Assembly: GCA_016700055.1 (NCBI GenBank)
Contig: CP064997.1
Span: 1,922,001 to 1,986,000 of the forward strand
DNA: 64,000 bases
Reading direction: 5' to 3'
Origin: Actinomycetota bacterium
GTDB lineage: Bacteria > Actinomycetota > Acidimicrobiia > Acidimicrobiales > Ilumatobacteraceae
Numbering within the stretch: the first letter of the stretch is position 1; each line of letters starts with the position of its first letter. Shown here in pieces: positions 1 through 7,196 of this stretch. The notes under the pieces are model-generated. The model had not been told where the DNA came from, did no database searches, and saw nothing but the letters and a program-made list of their open reading frames with translations. The translations under genes and the position numbers were made by a program.

Positions 1-2
1 GC

Positions 3-62
3 GCCGTGCGCCTCGGCGTCGTGGAACACCGCGGCCGCAGTCTCTACCCCGTCCGCCACTGA
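3..62 (+). CDS. 3' end of an unidentified gene
   Basis: Frame 3 is open from the left edge to a TGA at 60-62 and would encode about 19 residues ending in LYPVRH. A strong hairpin follows 10 bases later, as expected after the end of a gene. The piece is too short to assign a family, and it could be a chance open frame. The other two forward frames are also open here, so the choice rests on the hairpin. Confidence 0.3.
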   Translation, partial: AVRLGVVEHRGRSLYPVRH

Positions 63-72
63 CACTCGACCC

Positions 73-100
73 GGTCCCGCACCACCACCGGTGCGGGACC
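73..100 (+). terminator. GC-rich hairpin, possible terminator
   Basis: A perfect 11-bp inverted repeat (GGTCCCGCACC at 73-83, GGTGCGGGACC at 90-100) flanks a 6-base loop. There is no T-tract, so a classical intrinsic terminator is not proven. Its position just after a stop codon fits a role at the end of the upstream gene. Confidence 0.45.
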
Positions 101-110
101 AGCGCCGTGT

Positions 111-1535
111 GTGCCGTCGCCAAAGGGTCACCGGTCGCCCGGCTCGAGCGGGTGTGCCGTGGCGCCGGCCTCGTGGGCCGGCGGTGCCGTGCTGCCCGCC
201 GCCCGCAGCCGTGTCAAGCCCCTCGTTCCTCGGGGCCAAGCCCTTCGGGTTGACACGGCCGGGGCGATCGCGCAGACCCTGATCGTTCAGGCCCTGCTGG
301 TGGTGGCGATCTCCCAATGGCAGGCGTTCGACGTCGATGTCGTGATCCGACGGACGGTCCTCGCCGGAGCCACCTTGGCGGCCGGTCTTGGGGTTTACGC
401 AGCGGTGGTTGCCTTCGTGTCGTTCGCGATCGCCGACGACGGAGCCGGGTCCTGGCCGACCACCGCAGGCGCGGCGGTGGCGATCATCACCTTGGGGCCT
501 CTGTCGGTGTTGATCCGGCGGGGCGTGAACCGGGTCTTCTACGGTCGCCGCGACGACCCGTACGCGGTGGTGACCGAGACGTCGCGCCGTCTCACGGGGG
601 CGGCCGACCCTCTCGATGGGATTGCCGCGACGCTCCAGTCGCTCACCGATCAACTGCGCATCCCCTATGCCGCCGTGGTCGACGTCGATGGCGACGTCGT
701 GTCGGACTCGGGCCGCGCACTCGACGGTGACGAACCGGCTGGGTTCTCGATCCTCCACCACGGCCTTGAGCGGGGCACACTCGTCGCCGGTCACCGGCGC
801 GGCACGGCGACGATGACGGCGCGAGAAGTGACCCTGCTCGAAGACGTCGCGGTCCAGCTCGGCCCTGCGCTCGCCGCCGTCGAGCAGGTCGAGGGTCTCC
901 GAACCGCGCAACGCGCGTTGGTCGCGGCCCGCGACGATGAGCGCCTCCGTATCCAGCGCGACCTCCACGACGGTCTCGGATCGGTCATGACGGGGATCAC
1001 CCTGAAGCTGGCCGCCGCCACGAACCACCTCGGCCGCGATGACACGGTGGCGGCGGGCCCCCTCGTGCAGGACGCCCGCGTCGACATCGAACGGGCGTTG
1101 CTCGACATCCGACGGCTCGTCTACTCGTTGGGCGACCCCACATCCCCGGCCCGCCGCCTCGCCGACGTTCTCGCCGAGGACATCGCGCACATCGCCGGCT
1201 CGGCCGACCTGAACATGAGCCTCGACCTGTCCGACGTACCCGATCTGCCGGCCGGCACCGCCGAGCAGGTGCGGCGCATCATCGGAGAAGCGGTGACCAA
1301 CGTCGTGCGCCATGCCGAAGCGAAGAACTGCGCGGTGCGTGCCCGCGTCACCGACGGCCGGATCGAGGTGATCGTGCACGACGACGGTGTCGGCGTCGAC
1401 GGGCGTCCCGTCGGCGTGGGCCGACGCACGATGGCGAAGCGGGCCGAACAGGTCGGCGCCACGCTCCAGGTGTCCAGCGGCGCCGGTACCGGCACCACGG
1501 TGAGCCTCACGCTCCCGAACGGCGCACCACGATGA
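111..1535 (+). CDS. NarL-family sensor histidine kinase, N-terminally truncated
   Basis: This is a sensor kinase that should autophosphorylate on histidine and pass the phosphate to the regulator encoded next. The motif RDLHDGLGS holds the phosphoacceptor His, about residue 286 counted from the GTG at 111. A dimerisation helix follows, then a HATPase_c domain with N-box GEAVTNVVRHA and G-box HDDGVGVD. Before these, FDVDVVIRRTV and two hydrophobic stretches match the last membrane part and linker of multi-pass actinobacterial kinases. The earlier membrane helices are missing. The first 50 codons read like non-coding DNA and include the palindromic element, so translation may start near the GTG at 300. 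The gene ends in an ATGA overlap with the regulator. I am sure of the family, but not that the protein still senses a signal. Confidence 0.8.
   Translation: MPSPKGHRSPGSSGCAVAPASWAGGAVLPAARSRVKPLVPRGQALRVDTAGAIAQTLIVQALLVVAISQWQAFDVDVVIRRTVLAGATLAAGLGVYAAVVAFVSFAIADDGAGSWPTTAGAAVAIITLGPLSVLIRRGVNRVFYGRRDDPYAVVTETSRRLTGAADPLDGIAATLQSLTDQLRIPYAAVVDVDGDVVSDSGRALDGDEPAGFSILHHGLERGTLVAGHRRGTATMTAREVTLLEDVAVQLGPALAAVEQVEGLRTAQRALVAARDDERLRIQRDLHDGLGSVMTGITLKLAAATNHLGRDDTVAAGPLVQDARVDIERALLDIRRLVYSLGDPTSPARRLADVLAEDIAHIAGSADLNMSLDLSDVPDLPAGTAEQVRRIIGEAVTNVVRHAEAKNCAVRARVTDGRIEVIVHDDGVGVDGRPVGVGRRTMAKRAEQVGATLQVSSGAGTGTTVSLTLPNGAPR
208..259. repeat. Palindromic cruciform-type element
   Basis: The outer arms GCCGTGTCAA (208-217) and TTGACACGGC (250-259) are perfect reverse complements. 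Between them lie a CCCC/GGGG pairing (219-222 with 232-235) and a CCC-TTC-GGG hairpin (241-249), so a single strand can fold into a three-way junction. It lies exactly where the following kinase loses its expected N-terminal part. It looks like a REP-type element, but I see no second copy in the window. Confidence 0.45.
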
Positions 1536-2182
1536 CGGACGCGCTGATCCGGGTGATGGTGGTCGACGACCACGCGCTCATCCGTGAAGGGGCCAAGGCA
1601 TTCCTCGGATCGGTCATCGACATGGAGCACGTCGGTGAGGCCGCCGACGGCCGCGAGGCGGTGACTGTCGCGCTGGCGTGCCGACCCGACGTCGTGCTGA
1701 TGGACCTCCACATTCCCGAGGTCGATGGCATCGCCGCGACCCGGGCGATCCGCAACGCCGTGCCGACAGCGGCCGTGCTTGTCGTCTCCATGCTCGACGA
1801 CGACAACAACGTCTTCGCCGCGCTACGCGCCGGTGCCCGCGGCTACGTCCTGAAGGGCGCCGCGCCAGCCGAACTGGAGCGAGCGATCCGCGGCGTCGCC
1901 ACCGGTGAAGCCGTCTTCGGCCCCGGCATCGCCGACCGAGTGCTGCGCACCTTCAGCGCGCCACCGCCCACCCCGGCTTTGCCATTCCCCGAGTTGACCG
2001 ACCGCGAACGCGAGGTCCTCAGCCAACTCGCCGCTGGCAGGTCCAACGGCGAGATCGCCCGAACGTTGCTGCTCAGCCCTCGCACCGTGGCCAACCACGT
2101 CTCCAGCATCCTCACCAAGCTGCAGGCCAGCGACCGCACCCAAGCCGCACTCCGCGCCCGAGACGCCGGGCTCGGAGAATGA
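1532..2182 (+). CDS. NarL/LuxR-family response regulator
   Basis: This DNA-binding response regulator is the partner of the preceding kinase, and its ATG overlaps the kinase stop (ATGA). The receiver domain (residues 1-120) has acidic residues D12 and D13, phosphoacceptor D58 in VVLMDLHIPE, and the conserved Lys in GYVLKG near 108. The C-terminal LuxR-type HTH starts at LTDREREVL and contains the recognition segment SPRTVANHVSSIL. At 216 aa it has the usual family length and looks intact. Its last 286 bp, from the linker to the stop, are duplicated at 6568-6853. Confidence 0.93.
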   Translation: MTDALIRVMVVDDHALIREGAKAFLGSVIDMEHVGEAADGREAVTVALACRPDVVLMDLHIPEVDGIAATRAIRNAVPTAAVLVVSMLDDDNNVFAALRAGARGYVLKGAAPAELERAIRGVATGEAVFGPGIADRVLRTFSAPPPTPALPFPELTDREREVLSQLAAGRSNGEIARTLLLSPRTVANHVSSILTKLQASDRTQAALRARDAGLGE

Positions 2183-2209
2183 CATGCGTTCTCCGGCCCT
2201 TTGCTGCGT

Positions 2210-3292
2210 TCAGTTGTCGACGAGTTCCAGCTCGGGCATGCGGTAACGGCGCATCTGGTCGACGTCGGGTCGATACGCCCGCAAGAGTCCGTTCCATCCA
2301 TCTTGCGGGGTGTACAGGTAGTTCACTCCCTCGCTCGCCGCTAGCTCGCGGGCCTGCACACCACCGAAGATGACGTCGAAGCCGCCGTCAGGTCGGCTGA
2401 CGAAGCCGGGTCGATTCGACGAGACAATCATGTGGTCGTCGGACATGAGGAAGCGGTCGGCGCCGTATACGGTGAGCGATACGAACGCGTGTGCGGGAAC
2501 CGCGTCGAACGACGCGCGGTAGGTGACGTCGCCCTGCGTCCCGGCCGGCGCGAACGGCGGGTACATGGCAGTGTCGTCGGGGCTGAGCCCGAACTGACCA
2601 GCCGCCGCGTACGTCCACCTCTCCCAGTCGGTCACCGCTCTGATGTCGTACTTGACCGTGCCGTACGTGTCGGCAATGCGCTTGTGCTGCGTCAAGAGTG
2701 CCTCGCGTACGCGGTGGGTCAGGGCCGGGTCGGCGTGCGCCTCGAAGGGGATCGCGGATGCAGCCACGATTGTCGTATTCGGCTGCAGGGACTCACGGAT
2801 GAACGCCTCGTCCTCGGCGGTGCCGGTCGTAGCGATCCGCAACCCAGCCAGGACGTAGTCGGTGTCGACGTCGCCCGCGGCGTAGCGGTGCGTTCCGCAC
2901 GACCACGAGTAGTCCACGAAGGTGTGGTTGAAATCCTGGATGTGGAGCGAGACGAACCGGTCGCCCATCTCCGGCACCTCGATGCTGAAGCCCGCTCGTG
3001 TGTCGATGACCGCAACCGAGTACACGGTGTCGTTGTTCACGGAGACGACCCAGTTGTCGCCGAACCGGGTCAGTCCCGGGAAGTGGAAGAACGTGTTGAC
3101 CCCACCCGCCCGCTGCTGGAACGCCGACATCAGCAGTTCGGCCTCGCCCCGTTGGTACTCCATCGCTGTCATCCCATGAGCGACGGGGTCGACGGCCCAT
3201 CCCGACGAGTCGATCGAAGCAATGACCTCGTCGGCGGTTCGGCCGTCGCGTGCTCCGATCGCCCGGTCGTGATCCTTCGCCTCATGTGTCAC
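2210..3292 (-). CDS. DUF1254/DUF1214 domain protein
   Basis: A 360-aa protein of the DUF1254-DUF1214 family. The N-terminal half (about 35-160) contains the DUF1254 pattern around FPGLTRFGDNWVVSVNNDT and VYSVAVIDTRAG. The C-terminal half (about 250-345) contains the DUF1214 pattern (VSLTVYGADRFLM, VNYLYTPQDGWNGLLRAYRP). Members are secreted or cytoplasmic proteins of unknown biochemical function. I see no signal peptide, so this one is probably cytoplasmic. It converges on the response regulator with 27 bp between the stops. The start is the first ATG in frame (MTHEAKDHDR). Confidence 0.85.
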   Translation of the reverse strand: MTHEAKDHDRAIGARDGRTADEVIASIDSSGWAVDPVAHGMTAMEYQRGEAELLMSAFQQRAGGVNTFFHFPGLTRFGDNWVVSVNNDTVYSVAVIDTRAGFSIEVPEMGDRFVSLHIQDFNHTFVDYSWSCGTHRYAAGDVDTDYVLAGLRIATTGTAEDEAFIRESLQPNTTIVAASAIPFEAHADPALTHRVREALLTQHKRIADTYGTVKYDIRAVTDWERWTYAAAGQFGLSPDDTAMYPPFAPAGTQGDVTYRASFDAVPAHAFVSLTVYGADRFLMSDDHMIVSSNRPGFVSRPDGGFDVIFGGVQARELAASEGVNYLYTPQDGWNGLLRAYRPDVDQMRRYRMPELELVDN

Positions 3293-3504
3293 TGTTCGAC
3301 CTCCACGTCAGTGCGCTCGGCTCGACACCGTCTACGCCGAATTCGTTTCACCGATCTTGACGCATGCCATGGTGAACCTACGCTCCGGCGGTGCTGGACC
3401 CGCTCGACGCCGACCAGATCGCGCGGGGCGTACTCGCTCGGTGGTGAAGTCTGAACTTCCTAGGTCAGGCGGGCGGTGGCGCTGCAGCAACGTGGCGTGG
3501 CGGG

Positions 3505-3873
3505 TCAGCTGATGGCGGCGATCAACGCCATCTGGCCGGCGGCCAGTGCCACCATCACGGCAACCAGGCTCAGCACGAAGCTGCGCAGGCCACGGTGGAG
3601 CTCGATCCGAACCGCCGCGATCTCTGAGCGCACGTCGGCGATCTCCGCACCCAGCTCGACTCGGAGCTGTGCGGACTGCGCCCGCAGTTCGGAGTGCATC
3701 GCGCGGTGGAACGAGTCGAAGTCGCCGCGCAGCAGCGCCAGGTCGCCCTTGGTCGCGACCTCACCCCACCCCTGAGGCGGCAGATACGACATCATCGTGT
3801 CGGCCTCCTCGGCGCCCAGCACCGACTCCAGCCGCTGGTAGAGCGACAACCGCGCCCGTTCATCGATCGACAT
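3505..3873 (-). CDS. Coiled-coil protein with C-terminal membrane anchor
   Basis: A protein of about 122 aa, using the ATG of MSIDERARLSL as start. The sequence then has VATKGDLALL, a heptad-like coiled coil (about 45-95, alternating RAQ/AEI/RSEIAAV segments) and a C-terminal hydrophobic helix (SFVLSLVAVMVALAAGQMAL). This layout resembles small DUF1640/CCDC90-like bacterial proteins that carry an ATKxDL motif. The function is unknown. It is probably anchored in the inner membrane with the coiled coil in the cytoplasm. No neighbour suggests a pathway. Confidence 0.6.
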   Translation of the reverse strand: MSIDERARLSLYQRLESVLGAEEADTMMSYLPPQGWGEVATKGDLALLRGDFDSFHRAMHSELRAQSAQLRVELGAEIADVRSEIAAVRIELHRGLRSFVLSLVAVMVALAAGQMALIAAIS

Positions 3874-4130
3874 GGTGGCCCCTCCCGATGGGTCCGTCAA
3901 CGACAGCAGGGGGAAGCACCCCGCACCATACGCAGAGGGTGTCGCACGGCGCCGCGACCCGCCCCCGAGACGTGAACGGGCTGTTCAGGCGATGCTGGTG
4001 TTGACCCAGGTGATGAAGCTGGTGGTTGGCGTCGCCGCTGAGCTCGGCGGGTGTGGCCTTGGCCCCAGGTGGTCGCGAAGTCGACGGTCGTGATGCCCAG
4101 GTTGGCGAGGCGCGCGCCGGGCGCTCGGTG

Positions 4131-4988
4131 CTACGGGCCGGAATCCGTGCCGACGACGGACTTGGCGGCCTCGACGTAGTCCGCGCGTGTCGAGTTCAGA
4201 GTCTCGATCGCACCGGGGTTCTCCTCAAGCCAACGCCGGACCGCAGCCGTTCGTAATCGTCGACGGAGTCCTTCCAAGTCGACTTCTCGTTGACAACCGA
4301 AGTCCGCGACAGCTATCGCAACCGCCTCGGCTGAAGAATAGTCAGGTGCAGCAGATGCAAAGGCCGCGCCAGGGTCGACGAAGTCATAGCCCTGACTTGC
4401 CATGCAGATCATCCAGGATGCAAGCCGCTCCCGATACTCGTTAGACGCGAGAATCTCGCTCCGAATCTCGTCTGCGGCGGAGTAGAAGACCTGCTGGGCA
4501 TCAGCAAAGTCTTGTTGGGACAGGGCCTGTGCGGCGTCTTCAAAGCAATCGCCAGCGTCCTGAAAACGGTCGAGATCTTCGGTTGGCGGGGTGGTCTCGG
4601 CGAGCGCGTCGGCCCACAGATAGCCATGCTGCGCGACCGCAGCCTCCGGCGGATAGATGTATTGCCCAAGCGTCAGGTTTCCGCCTTCGGGGTATGTAGC
4701 TGGCTCATAGTTGCGGCCGAGTCTGCTCGCGCAGTCAGCTACAAGGAGTTCGCGCGCCTTCCACACCAGCCGGTCGTCGCTCTCCGGTAAAGCAGCCACA
4801 TCCTCGAGGGCCAGGTCGTCGGAAGCCTCGCCTGCTCTTGCACTCGGCGGCTCCTGTCCCGGGTTCGATGGGGACCTAGTGCCGATTTGATCTCCGTTCG
4901 AGTCTGGCGCGCAGGCGTTGGCGAGCAGCACGCTCACCAACGCACACGAGGCCCCGCGCGCAGCTCGAGCACGCAACTTATGGATCAC
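4131..4988 (-). CDS. Lipoprotein of the five-copy paralogous family (copy 1)
   Basis: A predicted lipoprotein of about 285 aa. I chose the GTG at 4988 because it overlaps the stop of the secreted-protein gene upstream (GTGA), and because the signal peptide ends there in LANA-C. Mature-protein motifs shared with the copies near 11.3, 19.5, 28.8 and 35.9 kb are a first Cys segment (ADCASRLGRNY), a central SWMICMASQGYDF and a later AVADFGCQRE. This copy has a diverged first motif. No known domain is recognised. The mature protein is Ala/Asp/Glu rich and likely helical. It should be co-transcribed with 4985-5509 from the promoter-like site at 5634-5658. The family is clear by comparison within the window, but the function is unknown. 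Confidence 0.7.
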   Translation of the reverse strand: MIHKLRARAARGASCALVSVLLANACAPDSNGDQIGTRSPSNPGQEPPSARAGEASDDLALEDVAALPESDDRLVWKARELLVADCASRLGRNYEPATYPEGGNLTLGQYIYPPEAAVAQHGYLWADALAETTPPTEDLDRFQDAGDCFEDAAQALSQQDFADAQQVFYSAADEIRSEILASNEYRERLASWMICMASQGYDFVDPGAAFASAAPDYSSAEAVAIAVADFGCQREVDLEGLRRRLRTAAVRRWLEENPGAIETLNSTRADYVEAAKSVVGTDSGP

Positions 4989-5509
4989 GGGTTCCAATAG
5001 CACACCCAGTTGGCGGAATTTGGAATCGTGGCGAGGTTGGTGAAACCGGTGAATGAGGGAGACACCCAAGTCGGCCCGGCGTAGGTGACCGTGATGTGCA
5101 CCCCGCCGGCGCCGCTAATATTGTCGTACGCGCACGCTGTTCTACCGGATGACGACTGGTGGTTCCGAATTCCATTCGCGTGATTGTAGACGTTCAGGGA
5201 AACGCCGAACATGTCGTATCCACCGCCGCCAGAGTTATATGTATAGCGCCGACTCCAGGTACTCGAACCGCCATTCCAATTGTACACGTGGCATACTGCC
5301 GTGCCGCCATCTAGACAAGTGTTGTCGAATGGACTTGTACACACATTGCCGGGCGTACAATCGCTGAAACTGCTATGCGAGAACAGAGTCTGCGGACTTC
5401 CTGGTGCATTCCCGAATGGGTAGGGGGAGTACGCCGCAAAAACAATGGATGGGGCACCGACAGCTACGGCGGCACACAGTCCAAGAAGGGCTCCTGCCAA
5501 TCGTCTCAT
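4985..5509 (-). CDS. Small secreted protein coupled to lipoprotein copy 1
   Basis: A 174-aa protein with a clear Sec signal peptide (MRRLAGALLGLCAAVAVG, cleavage probably after IVFA). The mature part is rich in Gly, Ser, Asn, Tyr and Thr with several Cys (SDCTPGNVCTSPF, NTCLDGGTAVC, TACAYDN, WVCYWNP), typical of a disulfide-bonded extracellular beta-rich protein. The ribosome site GAGGAGCGAC precedes the ATG. The stop overlaps the lipoprotein start by four bases. I do not recognise a domain family. The coupling suggests that it is made together with, and may interact with, the lipoprotein at the cell surface. Confidence 0.65.
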   Translation of the reverse strand: MRRLAGALLGLCAAVAVGAPSIVFAAYSPYPFGNAPGSPQTLFSHSSFSDCTPGNVCTSPFDNTCLDGGTAVCHVYNWNGGSSTWSRRYTYNSGGGGYDMFGVSLNVYNHANGIRNHQSSSGRTACAYDNISGAGGVHITVTYAGPTWVSPSFTGFTNLATIPNSANWVCYWNP

Positions 5510-5613
5510 GTCGCTCCTCGCCTTTCTCTCCCAGTCCGTCCTGTCAGAGGCGACCCGGCCCCTTTTGCTGGAGAGGCCGCGTGTCCGCTAGCCCCCCGAG
5601 GCAGCGCGAACAT
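5506..5613 (-). CDS. Possible 35-residue leader ORF
   Basis: Between the promoter-like site and the secreted-protein gene lies an ORF that starts at an ATG (5613) preceded by GGGAGGGCG. Its TGA overlaps the ATG of the secreted protein. The peptide begins MFALPRGASG and is Gly/Arg/Ala rich with no signal peptide. It may be a translated leader, or simply part of a GC-rich untranslated region. The case rests only on ribosome-site quality and the overlap. Confidence 0.3.
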   Translation of the reverse strand: MFALPRGASGHAASPAKGAGSPLTGRTGRERRGAT

Positions 5614-5633
5614 CGCCCTCCCTCACTTGATAA

Positions 5634-5658
5634 GTGTCGGCTAGCCCCGGTCTGTTCC
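5634..5658 (-). promoter_or_regulatory. ECF-type promoter (GGAACA-N13-CGACAC)
   Basis: On the minus strand GGAACA (5658-5653) is followed after 13 bases by CGACAC and TT. The site lies 125 bp upstream of the secreted-protein/lipoprotein operon and points at it. Sequence and spacing match seven other sites in the window. Confidence 0.75.
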
Positions 5659-5823
5659 CCTGGGAGTCACCGTCTGCTCTGGCGAACCCGGTGGAGCAGC
5701 CCCCGCCCGGGACACTGAGCGTTCGTGCGTCGCACACTGCTCGTACGCCGTCGCAGCGAATGCGGCGATGACCCTCGCCACCGGATGGTGCGTAGCGAGG
5801 TCTCCCGTGGCGCAGTTGTAGCC

Positions 5824-6315
5824 ATGACAACCGAGGCGCTGCGAACGGTGAAGGACCGCTTCTCCGAGTATGTCGATCGCGTCGAACGAGAGCACGAACG
5901 CGTCGTGGTGACCCGAAACGGACGTCCGACCATCGTGCCGATCAGCACGGAGGACCTCGCGAGTCTCGAGGAGACACTCGCAGTGCTCAGCGACCCCGAA
6001 GCGCTCGATGGTCTACGTGCGGGCGCTTCGTCCCCGTGGCCGGTGACTGAGCGCTTCCCGCTCGTTGTTGCCAGTCCCGCCGCCCGAGCCCTCGCCGACG
6101 AACTCCTTGAGGCCGTCGCTGTCGCGATCATCGGGTTCATCACCGGGGCCTTGCTCGACGATCCGCGGCGAGTGGGTCGCGAGCTGCGGCGTGAGCTTGC
6201 AGGGGTCCGGGCCGTTCGCCGGGGCACCTATCGGGTCCTCTATCGAATCGATGAGGATCGCCACGAAGTGACTGTCGTTCGGATCGATCACCGGAAGGAC
6301 GTCTACCGGGCTTGA
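5824..6315 (+). CDS. Fused type II antitoxin-toxin (RelB/Phd-like with RelE/ParE-like)
   Basis: One 163-aa reading frame carries both halves of a toxin-antitoxin pair. Residues 1-65 match a Phd/RelB-type antitoxin (DRFSEYVDRVEREHERVVVT, then RNGRPTIVPIS and LASLEETLAVLSDPEAL). Residues 80-163 match a RelE/ParE-family toxin (SPAARALADEL, GRELRRELAGVRAVRRGTYR, VLYRIDEDRHEVTVVRIDHR, KDVYR). In relatives these are two genes, and the antitoxin has a longer acidic tail. Here the tail and the stop/start boundary are missing, consistent with an in-frame deletion. The ATG at 5824 begins the antitoxin homology. The last 26 bp belong to a duplicated segment also found at 9711. Whether the fusion is active is unknown. 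Confidence 0.7.
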   Translation: MTTEALRTVKDRFSEYVDRVEREHERVVVTRNGRPTIVPISTEDLASLEETLAVLSDPEALDGLRAGASSPWPVTERFPLVVASPAARALADELLEAVAVAIIGFITGALLDDPRRVGRELRRELAGVRAVRRGTYRVLYRIDEDRHEVTVVRIDHRKDVYRA

Positions 6316-6571
6316 CTCGTCTCGCAGCCCATGCGGACGGGGGCAGCGCACCGGCTAGTGGGTCACGTGGGAAGGGTTGCTGGCCTCGTTGGGCTCGTAG
6401 GACGGCGGTGTCGTCGGAGCGCCGCCGTGCGTCGTTGCGGACGTCGATGCCCAGCACGATGTCGGGGAGGTCGCTGTGCGGCGCGTCGAGTGGGATCGGC
6501 TCCCCGAACACGTCGCGCAGCCACAGGGTGCGTTCGCTGAACCAGTAGCGGAGCATCGTGACGTCGCCGCC
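6290..6571 (-). pseudogene. Duplicated tail of the unknown gene at 9784-10830
   Basis: These 282 bp are nearly identical to 9711-9993. Read on the minus strand they encode the last 70 or so residues of the unknown protein (FSERTLWLRDVFGEPIPLD, then IVLGIDVRNDARRRSDDTAV). A small length difference near 6370 removes the original stop. The copy lacks the rest of the gene and is presumably inert. At its left end it continues into the last codons of the RelE-like toxin. At its right end it joins the response-regulator fragment. Confidence 0.8.
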
Positions 6572-6853
6572 ACCGGTGAAGCCGTGTTCGGCCCCGGCAT
6601 CGCCGACCGAGTACTGCGCACCTTCACCGCGCCACCGCCCACCACAGCCGTGCCATTTCCCGAGTTGACCGATCGCGAACGCGAGGTGCTCAACCAACTC
6701 GCCGCTGGCAAGTCCAACGGCGAGATCGCCCAAACGTTGCTGCTCAGCCCTCGCACCGTCGCCAACCACGTCTCCAGCATCCTCACCAAGCTGCAGGCCA
6801 CCGACCGCATCCAAGCGGCACTCCGCGCCCGAGACGCCGGACTCGGAAAATGA
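6568..6853 (+). pseudogene. Duplicated C-terminal half of the response regulator
   Basis: The segment is about 94% identical by eye to 1897-2182. It encodes the linker and complete LuxR-type HTH (LTDREREVLNQL, SPRTVANHVSSILTK) to the stop, but no receiver domain. An in-frame ATG at 6476 lies in the neighbouring duplicated segment, so a 125-aa chimera could be translated. More likely this is a fragment. Homology to the original ends directly after the stop codon. At the left junction both parents share the bases GTCGCC. Confidence 0.8.
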
Positions 6854-6855
6854 CG

Positions 6856-7196
6856 AAGGCCACAGCCCTGCCGCGCTGGCGGCCTCGTGTACCTGTCCTT
6901 CACCCCGTGGTGGTCACCGTGGGGCGGGCACGAGATCTCGCCATGGCACTACCTCGGAACGGAGCGAGCCGTGCGCCGCTACGAGGCCAGGGGCAACGTG
7001 GTCAAGAACCGGCCCGGCGAGGGCCTGTTCAAGCTGACGATCGCCGAGGTCACCGACTGGATCTCCCGCGACGGCCGCCTGCACGCCCTCTCCCTGGCGC
7101 CTCTACTACCCCTCGTGGGCGGCGCCGATCGTGCGAGTGCCCGCCGCGCGCGAGGTGCTCACGTGGAACTTGGAGGCGGTGCTGCGCCGGGCTTGA
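6856..7196 (+). pseudogene. 3' fragment of a SAM-dependent methyltransferase, frameshifted
   Basis: The open frame reads RAGGLVYLSFTPWWSPWGGH, HYLGTERAVRRYEA and KNRPGEGLFKLTIAEVTDW. This pattern is known from the second half of class I SAM methyltransferases. After a shift near 7100 it continues RLYYPSWAAPIVRVPAARE and ends VLTWNLEAVLRRA at a TGA (7194-7196). The SAM-binding N-terminal half is absent; the fragment follows directly on the response-regulator fragment. It overlaps the 3' end of the methyltransferase on the other strand. Confidence 0.6.

Noticed and set aside
208..259. The cruciform element as an insertion-sequence end
   Set aside because: There is no matching second end, no target-site duplication and no transposase. 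It is reported only as a palindromic element.
3390..3446. Short plus-strand frame LDPLDADQIARGVLARW between two minus-strand genes
   Set aside because: It reads like protein, but it is under 20 codons with no recognisable family or ribosome site.
3985..4130. Minus-strand pieces such as ITTVDFATTWG and TTSFITWVNTSIA near 4000-4100
   Set aside because: They hint at a decayed gene, but need several shifts over 140 bp and match no family that I know.
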